The notes under the pieces: generated by a model | The model's database searches: none | What the model was told of the DNA's origin: nothing | Seen by the model: the letters and a program-made list of their open reading frames with translations, nothing else | Program-made: the position numbers and the translations under genes | Shown: positions 24,647 to 34,907 of the stretch, piece after piece | How positions within the stretch are numbered: the first letter of the stretch is position 1 | How the letters are laid out: each line of letters opens with the position of its first letter | NCBI GenBank assembly: GCA_000697355.1 | Contig: JNEN01000856.1 | Location: 170,949-234,948 of the forward strand | DNA: 64,000 bases | Reading direction: 5' to 3' | From: Syncephalastrum monosporum B8922 | Lineage: Eukaryota; Mucoromycota; Mucoromycetes; Mucorales; Syncephalastraceae

Positions 24647-27336
24647 TTAGAAGGGCAAGATGTTTTTTACCCAATCCATAACCCCTCCCGAATTGCGTGT
24701 GGCCCTGCTTGAAGAATGCGCAATAATGTCATCCTGCCGTCCTTCCTCGTTGAGGTCGTCCGTCCCATCCGAAGCATCCATGCCCACTTGGCTGTCAAGA
24801 GCGCGCTCCCGCGCGTATTGCCCAGGGAAATACGCAGGCTCAACGCTCTCCTCACGCGGCGGAGTGCGCAGTAGATCCACAAGATCTGGTTTGACAGGGT
24901 AATCTTTAGGGGGCGACGCTGGCACTGACACTGGCTGGCTTTGTTCCGAGGCTGGAAAGGCAGTCGGGTGCGATGGCCCGCCAGATTGGAATGAGCCGTA
25001 GGAGGGCCCTTCTTCGTATGCGGTGGTAGAGGATGATGATGAATGGCTTACATGTGGGCCTTGATGCGAGCCCTCGCGTACCCTTCCTTGGGATGGGACA
25101 GGAGCAGACTGTTGTGGGTGCTGCAGATGTTCCTGAGGTTGGTCCTCTCCCAGCCTTGCCATAAGAGCTGTCAGTCTCTGCAACCTGGCGTTCTCGTTTT
25201 GTGCTTTCCTGTCGACATGAGAGGTGGGAGTGTCACTCGAAGAGGCTTGCTGCTGTGGTTCCAGTTCTTGCATAGGGGTGTCTGCTGCTACGGTGGATGG
25301 CTGCTCATCGCTCGTCCAAGACTGGTAAGGTTTCATGTCACAGGTGTCGGGATGGTGTGTGAAGGATTCTGGGCGTGCCTCCTGAAGTCCCCCTCTGAAT
25401 TCTTCAAGAGCCTTGACGTCGTACCGTTGGGAGGGATTGGGCGGCAGACGCCGTGCAATATCAGCAACCGTCCTTGCAAGGTTTGCTCGATACTGGAAGC
25501 GTTTTTGGACAATTTCCTCGAAATGACTTTTCACCTCGAGCGTGTCTGGCATATCTACAGTGATGAGGGACTGGCCATCGTCCAAGACAATGCCCCTCTG
25601 AACTTTGGCCCACACCACTTGATCCAGCGCCTGTGTCAGTGTGTCCTGATGCTCATCGTCCAGGCCAAGAGAACCCGGATGGGCTGTTTGCTAGAATATC
25701 CTATGAGGTTGGTATTTTCTTATAGAGATATTTTTGTGTGTCTTACAAGGAGTACAGGACAAGAACGTTTCGCGATGCTCTGTTTAAGATCGTTGAGCTC
25801 TTTGATGAACGATTTGCCTACGAGAGCGCGTTAAACTTTTACAAATGTCTCGATAGATTTCTGCTTACGCTTGATCATGTTTCCATTCGCGGGAAGTCCA
25901 CCGCTCAGTGGACGTACTAGCAGTGTTTTGTTCCGCGGCAGCAGCTCTGCAGCAATTCGGCAAGCCTAGCCAAGAAGATCATATGGTAAGAAGGACATAT
26001 GGGCCTGTCTAAAGTAGCTTACCATAATTTCTGCAGACTGTATACTCTTTTGCTTTCCTTGGACGGTCGCACCCAAGATGCGATATCCCAATGGGGACGT
26101 ATCGACAAAGAAAGCCGCAAAGACAAAGATGGCAGTCTCCACTTCACGAGCACCGACGTAGACAACTGTGTCTTCGTAAAGTTCTCCAGGGCTAATGATC
26201 ATTTGCAGGTTGGGGAATAGAGTGTCCGTGGATGCGGGTGCGTTGGGATTGGGATTAGGGAGGTGGGCGACGGAGGGTGGATGCGCAGTAGGAGGGGCCC
26301 AATTAATATCTTCTGCGAGAGGAAACGAAAAAGGCGGGAGGGCTCCAGAAGAGCTGGCGACGGCGGATGCAGACGACTGCGGATTCCTTGGGCGTATTGG
26401 CTCGTCATTTGTGCCTATGGGTCATCTGTGAGCATTTCGTGTCAGCGAGCGGCTGAAGGTACTGACCGGTGATATAGTCACTGGATGCAGCATTCGCTGG
26501 ATGGTTCGTCAATCAGCCAACACGTTCTGGTCGTTGTATCGCTTACTACCTACCTGCTTTCTTTCCCTTTTTTTTCTTGGACTTTTGTTGAGGTGCTGCC
26601 GGTGGCAGCGGGAAGAGCGGGATCGACGGTTGTGATGACGGAGCGGAAGACTGAGCACCGCGAACGCCCATAGGCACGTCGTTTGTTCCTGATATCATGC
26701 AAGACAAGATTAGCACCAAGTAAGAATGACCTCGCAGTACTCACCTGTCACGCTGTTGGGAGACTGCTGTAGTGTAATATTGGAAGGTGGTGTCGGTGAG
26801 ACGGCTCCCTGGGTCTCAAGAAGCCGAAGTCTTGCCTCACGACCTCGATTCGAAAGCTCCATGGGATCGGAACTGCGTGCAGGCTGGGGCTGGTGCAGCT
26901 GCTGTGGGTCCAGTCTTATTTCTGCCTTTGGGATCACTGCCGCAGGAGACTCAGGGCGATATTTTACATGCGAGAGGCTTGATTCTGGTGACCGGCGTCC
27001 ATGCCGCCCTGGAGAGCGAGATCGGTCTCTGTAGTGACCAGAAAGTGGTGACCGGGATCGCTCGCGATGTCGAGGAGGCGAACGCGAGCTGCGGCGGTAT
27101 CGCACCGGAGAAAGAGATCGCCTTGAGTGGCGGATCGACCGTTCACGAGAACGGTGATCGGGCGAAGGTGACCGAGGAGCGTAATCGCGTATTCTCGTCG
27201 CTCTGGATGTCGATCGAGGTGATGCTGAACGTGAGCGCTCCTTCTTCGTGCGACGTTTCTTGCCACCGCGTTTTCTTCTTCTCGAAGAGGATTTTGGAGG
27301 ATCTCCGTGGGGAAGCAAATCTTGTCGTCTGTCCAT
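24647..27336 (-). CDS. Unrecognised protein with one RNase H-like module and an RS-rich N terminus
   Basis: I do not recognise this protein by name. Seven minus-strand exons (26745-27336, 26554-26688, 26467-26496, 26023-26414, 25869-25965, 25747-25817, 24647-25690) give 786 aa. Residues about 20-130 are packed with Arg-Ser and Ser-Pro dipeptides (RSRSPLSGHYRDRSRSPGR), like nuclear RS proteins. A Pro/Ala-rich stretch follows, then the module: strands around DTVVYVGAREVETAIFVFAA, helix ACRIAAELLPRNKT, strand LLVRPL, helix SFIKELNDLKQSIAKRSCP. The C-terminal third is disordered, Gln/Ser/Pro-rich, and ends with an amphipathic VMDWVKNILPF. Introns fall before the first helix (phase 0), after the fourth strand (phase 1) and after the second helix (phase 0), exactly as in the plus-strand relative. 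Motifs GTNDVP and GTNDEP after two introns look like a duplicated short exon. Function unknown; a nuclear role is inference from the RS tract. Confidence 0.8.
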
Positions 27337-27879
27337 GGACGTTTAAAGTGAGCAGGGAAGAGAGAATGATAAATAAAAAGAAGGATTACTGCGCGACAAC
27401 ATGGGAAGAGCATTAACAGGACCCCAAATCACGTGACCATAAACTCTCGCAAGAACATTTTACCGAGATCCAGTTCACACGCGAGATAAGCCGTGCATGT
27501 CAAAAACGGGTGCTCACTGGCCTGAGGCCAGTTCATCACCATTCTCGGAGGAGAGCTTCTCTGACATGAGTTACGCGTTCTGATACAATAATAAGCACCT
27601 TCCCGCACATTCATCCCGTATTTAGCAATACTGCTTATATGAGCGATACCTCACAATGCAACAAAAAATATGAAACCCAATATCATCCATCTCCAGGGCT
27701 CGTGCAGTACGCGATCCGGGTGCTGAGAGTCTGCATCGAGGCTGTCGAGAATATGATAATGTAATTGATGTAATGTGGAGACAGGATATATCTAACCAAA
27801 GTATTATTAGAAAATGGTCGATACGTTGGAGACAATGAGTGGCCAGGGATGAATTCATGCAAACCAGAATCTGTCTTTA
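27337..27879. other. 5' flank of the minus-strand RNase H-like gene
   Basis: No gene seen. The 5' ends of the two intact family members face away from each other across the 27.3-29.36 kb interval, which also contains two relics. Confidence 0.45.
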
Positions 27880-28440
27880 AAGGCAATTTGCATATGCGTC
27901 CAAAGGTGACATAGGATTTTGCCAATATCCTTTATTTCTTCTCCGAGGATCAACTCTCAACCAGCTTTTTCTCGACAGCAGCCTACTTCTCGCTGTATAT
28001 TGAAGATCATTTTTGCTTTTACAAGTGTTATCTAACGAGATACATAGAAGACCGATAAACTTAACATTTGCCATCATTTCCGCGAAACACATGACATCAG
28101 TACCTTCTCAGAAGGGCTGAACTCTTTTTTCACTGATAAATATCAATGGTGTATAGTAAAGTAAATTAACGAACCTTTTGAAGCGTGAGAATAGCTGATG
28201 ATAACCCCTATCATGGTCTTTTTTCTTGATGCATTCCTTTTCCCATTGGTATACGCGGTAAATGTAGTCGCCTGAAGGCAATCGACTCGAGTCCGCTTCA
28301 TTAAAAACGGCTGTTTCCTCCTGCGTCCATTGTTCTTGTTCGTGTACTCTTCTAAGTCTCTTTTCAGGAAAGTATATCCCTACAGGATGATGGCTGGAGG
28401 CGTAAGCTAATAAGGGTTAAATAGAAAGCGTGTGCGTCCT
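27880..28440 (-). pseudogene. Dispersed repeat copy 1 with a Myb/SANT-like reading frame
   Basis: The minus strand contains two stretches of coherent protein. One is PEKRLRRVHEQEQWTQEETA, running on to SGDYIYRVYQWEKECIKKK and LFSRFKRF. Downstream of it is FAEMMANVKFIGLLCISLDN. The WTQEETAVFNEA start and Trp/Cys spacing resemble a Myb/SANT or trihelix DNA-binding helix set. A stop separates the two stretches. The same DNA occurs in opposite orientation at about 44520-45165, clearly diverged but aligned over its length (see that entry). No intact gene is assembled. Likely a decayed transposon or lineage-specific gene. Confidence 0.55.
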
Positions 28441-28639
28441 TAGGTCTCTTTGCCTCGCGTTGCTTGTCCGTGTCCGGGTGAGCACGATGGTAAGTTATCG
28501 CTTCAAAAACGCGTGATAGTCGTCCTCGTTAATCTTCATTCAGCTTGACCTCATGAAAGGGTGCCTGAAGGAAGAGGAGAAGACAGAGGGAAAGAAAGAT
28601 TGAATGAAATAGAGTACCCTGTGTTGTGTTCATACGTGA

Positions 28640-29060
28640 TAATGATATGTTGTCAAGTACTTCAGCTCCTCCTCACAAATATTCCATTTACCTGACGAAA
28701 ATTTGTACCGCGTCGACGACACCGGTATACGTCCAAACGTCCCTCGTCGGCAGCAGTATAGGAAGGCCGCAAACATGGTTGTCACTTGTCTTTTTTCCAC
28801 ACGCTAAAACTGACAAAACAATTTGCTATGGCGAATAATCTAATATAGCTTCCAGTATTCACACTCGCGTGCTGATATGCATTGAAAATCGCGGTCGAAC
28901 TTCTCTCTACCAAAGTGCCAGTGTACGTCCGAACGTCCACAGGTCCACTGTCTATGGGTGCCAAGAACCATGCAACTAGAATTCTGAAGAAGTGTATCAG
29001 AGGTGCCATTAAGTATTGGGACATTTTTGTACCAGCAGCGTAACTGCCGTCAAATGCGAA
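28640..29060 (+). pseudogene. Second broken copy of the RNase H-like family
   Basis: Aligns with the broken copy at 20.3-21.0 kb at nucleotide level, including intron DNA (shared TCTAATATAGCTTCC and TTCACACTCGCGTGCTG). The first strands are split over two frames: NLYRVDDTGIRPNV, then SLVGSSI, indicating a frameshift near 28745. The splice acceptor before the first helix is lost (TAG changed to TAT). The helix/strand segment reads KIAVELLSTKVPVYVRTS. The intron after the fourth strand is missing, so the second helix (NHATRILKKCIRGA) runs on directly. A non-functional relic. Confidence 0.7.
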
Positions 29061-29332
29061 GGTGTAACAGCGCCATGCATGCCGGGTGCTTCGAAAGCGG
29101 TATTTGTTGCCATGTATATTTTTTTCGTGTGCACATCAGGCTTTCAGATGCTGTATTTAATAAACGCATTTGGCAGTCGATATGGTCTGGTCCCAAAAAA
29201 CATGAGATAGGCACGAACCCGCACCAGGCCATCAGATTTATGCATGTGAAGAGGGAGGAGCTAAAATAGGCAAATGCAGTAGACTGGATGAGTTCGAACC
29301 AAATCCAGTTTCATTGCGCTTCTTCTCCTGCT

Positions 29333-29354
29333 CACACACACACACACACACACA
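29333..29354 (+). repeat. CA dinucleotide microsatellite next to a start codon
   Basis: About eleven CA units end three bases before the ATG (29357) of the three-module RNase H-like gene. The position implies it is in the 5' leader. Confidence 0.85.
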
Positions 29355-29356
29355 AA

Positions 29357-32300
29357 ATGGCGAGAAAGAGACAACAGTTGGACTACTCTGACATGTACGA
29401 GTCCGATTCGTATTATGACGATCCCAATCCTTCTCAGCACACCGATCGTGCTTCCGTACCTCGCACTGTTCCTGCGGAATCGGCTGCAGAGCTTCTGTCA
29501 CCCTCTTCCCAATATCCACAGCAATCGACGTCGATCCCAGTTCCTGTTCAAAGTCAACCGATCTGGACAGGAATTAGTTCGTACCCCTCCTTCTCCTCTG
29601 TTGGTGAGCAATACAGGTTAAGCCACGCGCGTAAGTTCTTCTTGCAAGTCGAGAAGCGAGATATTGATCAAACAAAGCAGCCAACGATTATGGACCACAG
29701 CAAAGCGACGTGTGCGGTCCAAGCGTGACGCTTTGTAGGCAGAGCATCGTATCAGACCAACCAAATGAATCACGCCAAAGCGTCCAAGCCACGACAACTG
29801 CAAACGTCATGCCGCATCCGGGACAAGATCAGCTGACTAACAGTGGTCTTCCTGGCGTTTGTGTGGCACCCAATCTGTACTGCGTTGAAGAGACAGTGCA
29901 GGCGGACAATGTTGTCTGCGTTGGTGCGTGCAGAGATAGAGGTACAGGCGTGTGCCTGGTCAAATTCATGACTCCTGATACCTTCCACGGTTTCCACTCG
30001 GTGGGCACGCGTTTTGCACCAAGTAAATTGGTATATGGCGATATCCTGGTAAATATCAATGCACTGGTTTTCCACCTATTTTGATGTGATTCGAAAAATT
30101 GATGGGCTTGTTCAGGCGTTTCGTATTGCGGCTGAATTACTTCCTCGAGATCAATCCCTGCTCATACAAGTTCGGTGGCAAAAATGGGTGGATATCAATG
30201 ACAAATGTAAGTAGAGTAACGGGAGAATGAAAAGATTACTGACTCGGTTGCTTTAATATCAGGGCCTCATGAAAAAGCACAGGCCATGCGAAACTTTAAG
30301 CAGCTAGTCGCTGAGCGTTCTGCTCCGATTTTTATCGTAAGTACACGACTGAACCAGTCATTTTGCAATAATTAATGATATTCGCACTTTTAGCAATGCA
30401 TTAAACAGAGCGAGGCGAAACATCGCCCTCAGTTCGTTGATTTGGTGGATTACCACAAAAAGGCTGCTTCTCCACCACCGCGTGCGGTTTTATCCGACGT
30501 CATATGGCTGTACCCTACTGCGTACGTTTTTCGACATTTACCGAAGTTACACCATACGCTTGGTACGTTCTTAAAAACCGTACAAAAGGTTGTTCCGGAA
30601 GACGCAACCGGCAGCAGCCAAATAGGAGATAATCAGACGGTACAAGCACATCCTGCCCAGACAAACGACCCTAAGACGGAATCATCCCGCAGTGCCACGT
30701 CAGATATGTCTCAGAACGAGAGTACTTCACCGGCAGAGATGTCTTCATACTCTTTTCACAGCAAGTCCTTATGAATATGAAGAAAGTCAAATGACTGACA
30801 CTCTTGGACTTAGACATTGCACCTCCCCCTGTGGCCAACCAAAACGATCCGATGCCGTACGTTCCAACCAAAATGATCAGCGAGAATTTGTATCTTGTCA
30901 GGCCGAGAAACAGAAAAAGGGTTCAAGCTGACTATGCTGTATACTGTGGCTCGCGCAACCACGGCGCGGATCAGTATTTTGCTCTCATAATGTTTGAAGC
31001 GCCCTCACAGTATAACGGCTACCGATCGGTTGGATTCTATCTCAAGATAATGAATTTGGAAATGGCCGCATTCATGGTAATCCAGAAGTGTTGCTATCTA
31101 CGATACTAACCCTTGTCGTATCTTCATTGAAGGCGATTCGCGTTGCACTGGAACTTGTGCCCGAAGACAAAACTCTCATGGTCTTCGCCTGTGGTTATAA
31201 CTGGGGCAGTGTATCAAGAGGTATGTAATACAATGGTTATTCCAAGTAGACATAGAATTTACAACATGATGTGCCTAGGGTACCGAGGCAAGGAAAAACT
31301 CATGGCCAACATATCGCGTATTGCCGCCAAAAGAACAGCATCAACTTATCTCGTATGTGGTTGATGTTCTGCATTACGACGGACTCATCGTAGTTCCTTC
31401 TCTTAGTGTAGCGTCCCGAAACCGCGTAATAGGGATATTCCCCACATTGTGGAGTTTGATAAGCTCTTGAAGATCAGTGCAGAAGCAAGCCCGAATGTAG
31501 CAACAGAACATGGAATGGCCTGGTCTTCCGATATCTTTGCCTTGCACAAGGTGCCAAAAAAAGGCAATGTCGACGAGCAATACCACCACGCCATGGAATT
31601 GGTGAACCCTGAAGCCTGTAAGCGCGAGGCACCCGGTGCTAAAGTCGAAGAAAGAGTTTCGACAAACATCAGTTCGATGGAAAGTTCAGTGGCCGAAAGC
31701 TCGACCAGACAGAGTGTTCATGCCCAACGCTCGGTCCCCAGTACTCCCGTTCAAGCAGAAGTCAGCTTTCAAACGCCTTCTTCAAGTGTCACACCCAATC
31801 TGTACGTATACGATCACCGTCACCCGCAGCAGGATGTGCAGGCAGAGTATGTTGTACGTTGCCAAGCGAAGAGGAGTAGTCTCTCCTGTAAAACTTGGAC
31901 GTGCTTTACCTCGTTCTTAAGCCCTCCTGGTCTGAATGAATTTCACACGGTGGGGTCTGTCTATCCCGATGACCCAGTCAAACCTGTAACACACATGTGC
32001 ATTCTGCTGGTACGTGAATCAGCTTTTTTCCTCCTTCACTTTCGACACTTGTCTAACTCACGCTACTTGTGTTTTAAAAGGCGCTGCGCATGGCTGTGGA
32101 GCTAGTTCCGGATAACAAGGCGATCGCGCTCCAGGTAGATTGGAGAGGATGCCCCGATCTTAGGCGTAAGTTGGAAAAGGAATCAAGACGATGTATATTA
32201 TGCAGTCATATGATAACACTGCTCATAGCTAGACCCAAAGTAGCCGGCCTGAATCCGGAGATGCACCAGGCCCTGGAAGAATTTCAGCGTATCGTCGCGC

Positions 32301-32974
32301 AGCGTTCGGCTCCCACGTTCGTTGTAAGTCTTGATACATGATCCCTATTCATACATCGTGCTCATGCCACGAGTGCCCTCAACTTATAGTGCAAAAAGGA
32401 ATGGACGTCTGCTAATACAAACCGACAAGTCCTCGAGTTGGAGAAACAGCTTGACGAGGCACATGCCACAGTCCCCAATCGCCTTGGACCTGGTGCCACC
32501 GCTCAATATCCCGACTGGTTTATCTTCAACAGTCCACCCGAAGCGAGCACGGTTTATGAGCAATTTATCCTGGCAACGCGCTCGGTGAATTGGACCCTCG
32601 AAGCGAACCGGGGCCGGCCTCTAGCTCTCGCACTACATTGTCCCTCCGATGTGTACGCACAGTCCGACGTGCATGGGCAAAACGCGGTGAAAGAAGAGGA
32701 AAGCGATACACCTGTCCTCGACGGATACGAGCAACACTACACTGCCGCCACGGCTTCCAACACATCCGCACAAGGAATCCCCGGCTCGATGGCCGATGAC
32801 ATGCATGCCCTGGGACAAGCTCAGAAACGATGTCGTGCGGAGACAGAGGTGAAGCAAGAGGAAGACACCATGGATCTCCAGGCAAAGCGACTCAAAGGAG
32901 ATGAATCAGAAACGCAGATGAAAGGTGAAAAGAAAGGGTCGCTTCTCGGTTGGATTGGCAGCTTATTTTCTTAA
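29357..32974 (+). CDS. Unrecognised protein with three tandem RNase H-like modules
   Basis: I do not recognise this protein by name. Twelve exons give 988 aa: 29357-29630, 29681-30048, 30116-30206, 30263-30336, 30394-30760, 30814-31076, 31133-31220, 31279-31352, 31407-32009, 32081-32165, 32229-32323, 32390-32974. The N terminus is disordered (residues 1-95). Each module has strands opening with an NLY...VQA.YVV.C pattern, a helix A[FIL]RxAxEL[LV]P, a strand (LLIQV, LMVFA, IALQV), a second helix, and a strand after R[ST]A[PS]. That is the RNase H order, but the first catalytic Asp is absent in all three (VVCVGAC, AVYCGSR, VVRCQAK). Introns cut each module before helix A (phase 0), after strand 4 (phase 1) and after helix B (phase 0). 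The C terminus is acidic with an amphipathic end, SLLGWIGSLFS, like the minus-strand relative. The intron 30761-30813 uses a GC donor. The first donor could instead be at 29604. Function unknown. Confidence 0.82.
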
Positions 32975-33567
32975 TCCATTTTTTTGCGCGCGTTCGTAAC
33001 TCTTCCTGACCCATGGCGACAAATGCGAATTATTATGTACATGTTTAGCTGAATGATTTCAACACACACGCTATAGGCAGCAGCCTCAGATGTGGACATG
33101 CTTGTACAGGAACGAATAATGTGAACATAGCAAAATACCTGGTGAGCCGGAAAATTGAAACTTGACATGTAAATTTGCAAGAAAATCAAGCATGCGCATA
33201 CGACAATATGTACTTGGACACTCACTTGATATGAAAGGCGGGTGCGACGTATGGACTTGCCGTATGAGCATTTACTAGTCGAATGTACGGATGAATTTTT
33301 TTTTTTTGAAAACGCATTTCGGGAAAAAAGTGAACATATTAGCGCTATGTATCCAAGAATGGTGGAGACTGGGAGATATAATGACTCAAAATACCAGTAG
33401 AGGGTCGCCCTCCTCATTAAACAAGGAAGCAGAATGGGTGAGATAGCCAATGCGGTAGAAAAGGCTGAAGAGCTGTGAGCCAAGGTAGTACGTTTTCGCA
33501 ACCTTTCTCGTGTTGGTGAGGGCGTAGAGCTTTCCGGGTTCTCTTCAAATCTACCTTTTGTGTCAAG
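32975..33567. other. Intergenic, no gene seen
   Basis: AT-rich 3' flank of the three-module gene. A minus-strand open frame of 176 codons here has skewed composition and no recognisable motif, so I do not call it. Confidence 0.45.
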
Positions 33568-33803
33568 CTATCTAGTGCACGCTGCTCAAGTCCTCGTCAT
33601 CCGCACAATTATTTCCTATCGATGACAAGGTGCACGCAACACATACGAACGCAGTATTCGATACGATGCATGCTATGAGCCGTCTTCACGTCTGCTTTTA
33701 GGTGTCACGCTCTCCAGCGCACGCCGATCATATCCTCGTCGTCCACACGATCAATGCCTATCGGTGTCAAGGTGCACGCAAGGCTTACGAACGCGGTATC
33801 TAT
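33568..33803 (+). repeat. Diverged direct duplication of about 93 bp
   Basis: Positions 33568-33660 and 33710-33803 align along their length. Shared words include TCCTCGTC, CAAGGTGCACGCAA and ACGAACGC. The second copy lies in an open frame (33702-33914) giving HADHILVVHTINAYRCQG, while the first has a stop at the matching place. The origin is not recognised. Confidence 0.65.
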
Positions 33804-33939
33804 TGGAAACAAGGGGTGCTTGATTTTCAAACGGGGACGCTCGTGAAAGAGGCTCTTCACGTCACTGTCGACAAAGAATATCAACTCCATTCCATCGCCT
33901 GTTTTTTCTCCTGATCTTACATCCGTTTGGATAGGTTGT

Positions 33940-34530
33940 CCCAACACTGGCAGGAATGAGAGACGAACCCTTTGAAGTGACTCTGCTTCACGCTAGTGCA
34001 GACTTCTGTAAAGTCTTGGACAAAGTGTCTCCCTGCAAAAGCCTATGACGCTTGACATTACTTTTTGCCACTGCCCAGAACTGTTCAATTAGGTCAATCG
34101 CGGGAGAGTATGTGGGAAGATACACACATTTATATCCTCGATATTCAATATATTTTTATGCTTTCATGCGTGTGGATGGGTGCGTCCTGCATGACCATGT
34201 AGTGGCCTTTCATACGCGGGTGCTTGTCTTATTCATCGAGAGTCATTTTTAAGAAACTGATGTAATGTCCAGTTACATTTTCTGAGCTTATGTACCCTCA
34301 GCATTTCTCTTGTTTGCAGGTCTTGGTTTCTTCACGCCGACTGCAGTTAAACCTGCAGCAGAGATAGCGCCCAAAATAGACGTTGTATTGGTGTGAAAAG
34401 GATCTCACTTGGCAGTACCTTTGACGCAACATATATCGATATAGAAATCATCTATAAAATTCCAGCGAATGTTGTTACAAGGGATCGCCCCGCCAATGGA
34501 CGGTGAGGCAGTAGCGGGTTGTCATGGTGA
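33940..34530 (-). pseudogene. Tc1/mariner-type transposase relic (DDE superfamily)
   Basis: The minus strand carries pieces of the catalytic domain in the right order but in different frames with stops. TTSILGAISAAGLTAVG (about 34330-34400) is followed by GHYMVMQDAPIHTHES (about 34165-34215) and YLPTYSPAIDLIEQFWAV (about 34070-34130). These match the family blocks of the type LGAISxxG, GHYxVMDNAPIH and YLPPYSPxLNPIEQFW. Two of the usual Asp/Glu metal ligands are still visible (QDAPIH and the IEQFW block). No terminal inverted repeats were found. The element is dead. Confidence 0.8.
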
Positions 34531-34907
34531 CAGACGGAGCAACCTCAAGGTTGGCCGTCCGCTTCCTAAATTGTGTGTTTTGTTATGGCCTTTTATGGTC
34601 AAGAGCCTGGATGAATAGAGTGGAGCAGTGCACAAAACATCACAAAAGCATGTGCGTCCGTCAGTGTTCCGTGAGGCAATCGTTGCAAAAAGAAAAAAGT
34701 TCCCCCTAAAATTTTACGCTTTTTGCCTTGTGGGTGTGTCTCATTGTTATACACATGCACCACTCGCAGAAAGGTATAAGCGCGGGCGCGTATGTGTGTG
34801 TTATGTAGCACTGCTGTTGTCCGCCACTTTTCCCCTTTTTCTCTTCTTTTGTCCTCTTTTCCACCACTCACTTTTGCCTCCCCTTTTCTTTGTTTCCCGC
34901 GATTCTC
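34531..34907. other. Intergenic with a pyrimidine-rich leader
   Basis: The last 80 bp before the ATG at 34908 are strongly C/T-rich on the plus strand, the usual look of a fungal core promoter and leader. No other feature was seen. Confidence 0.5.
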
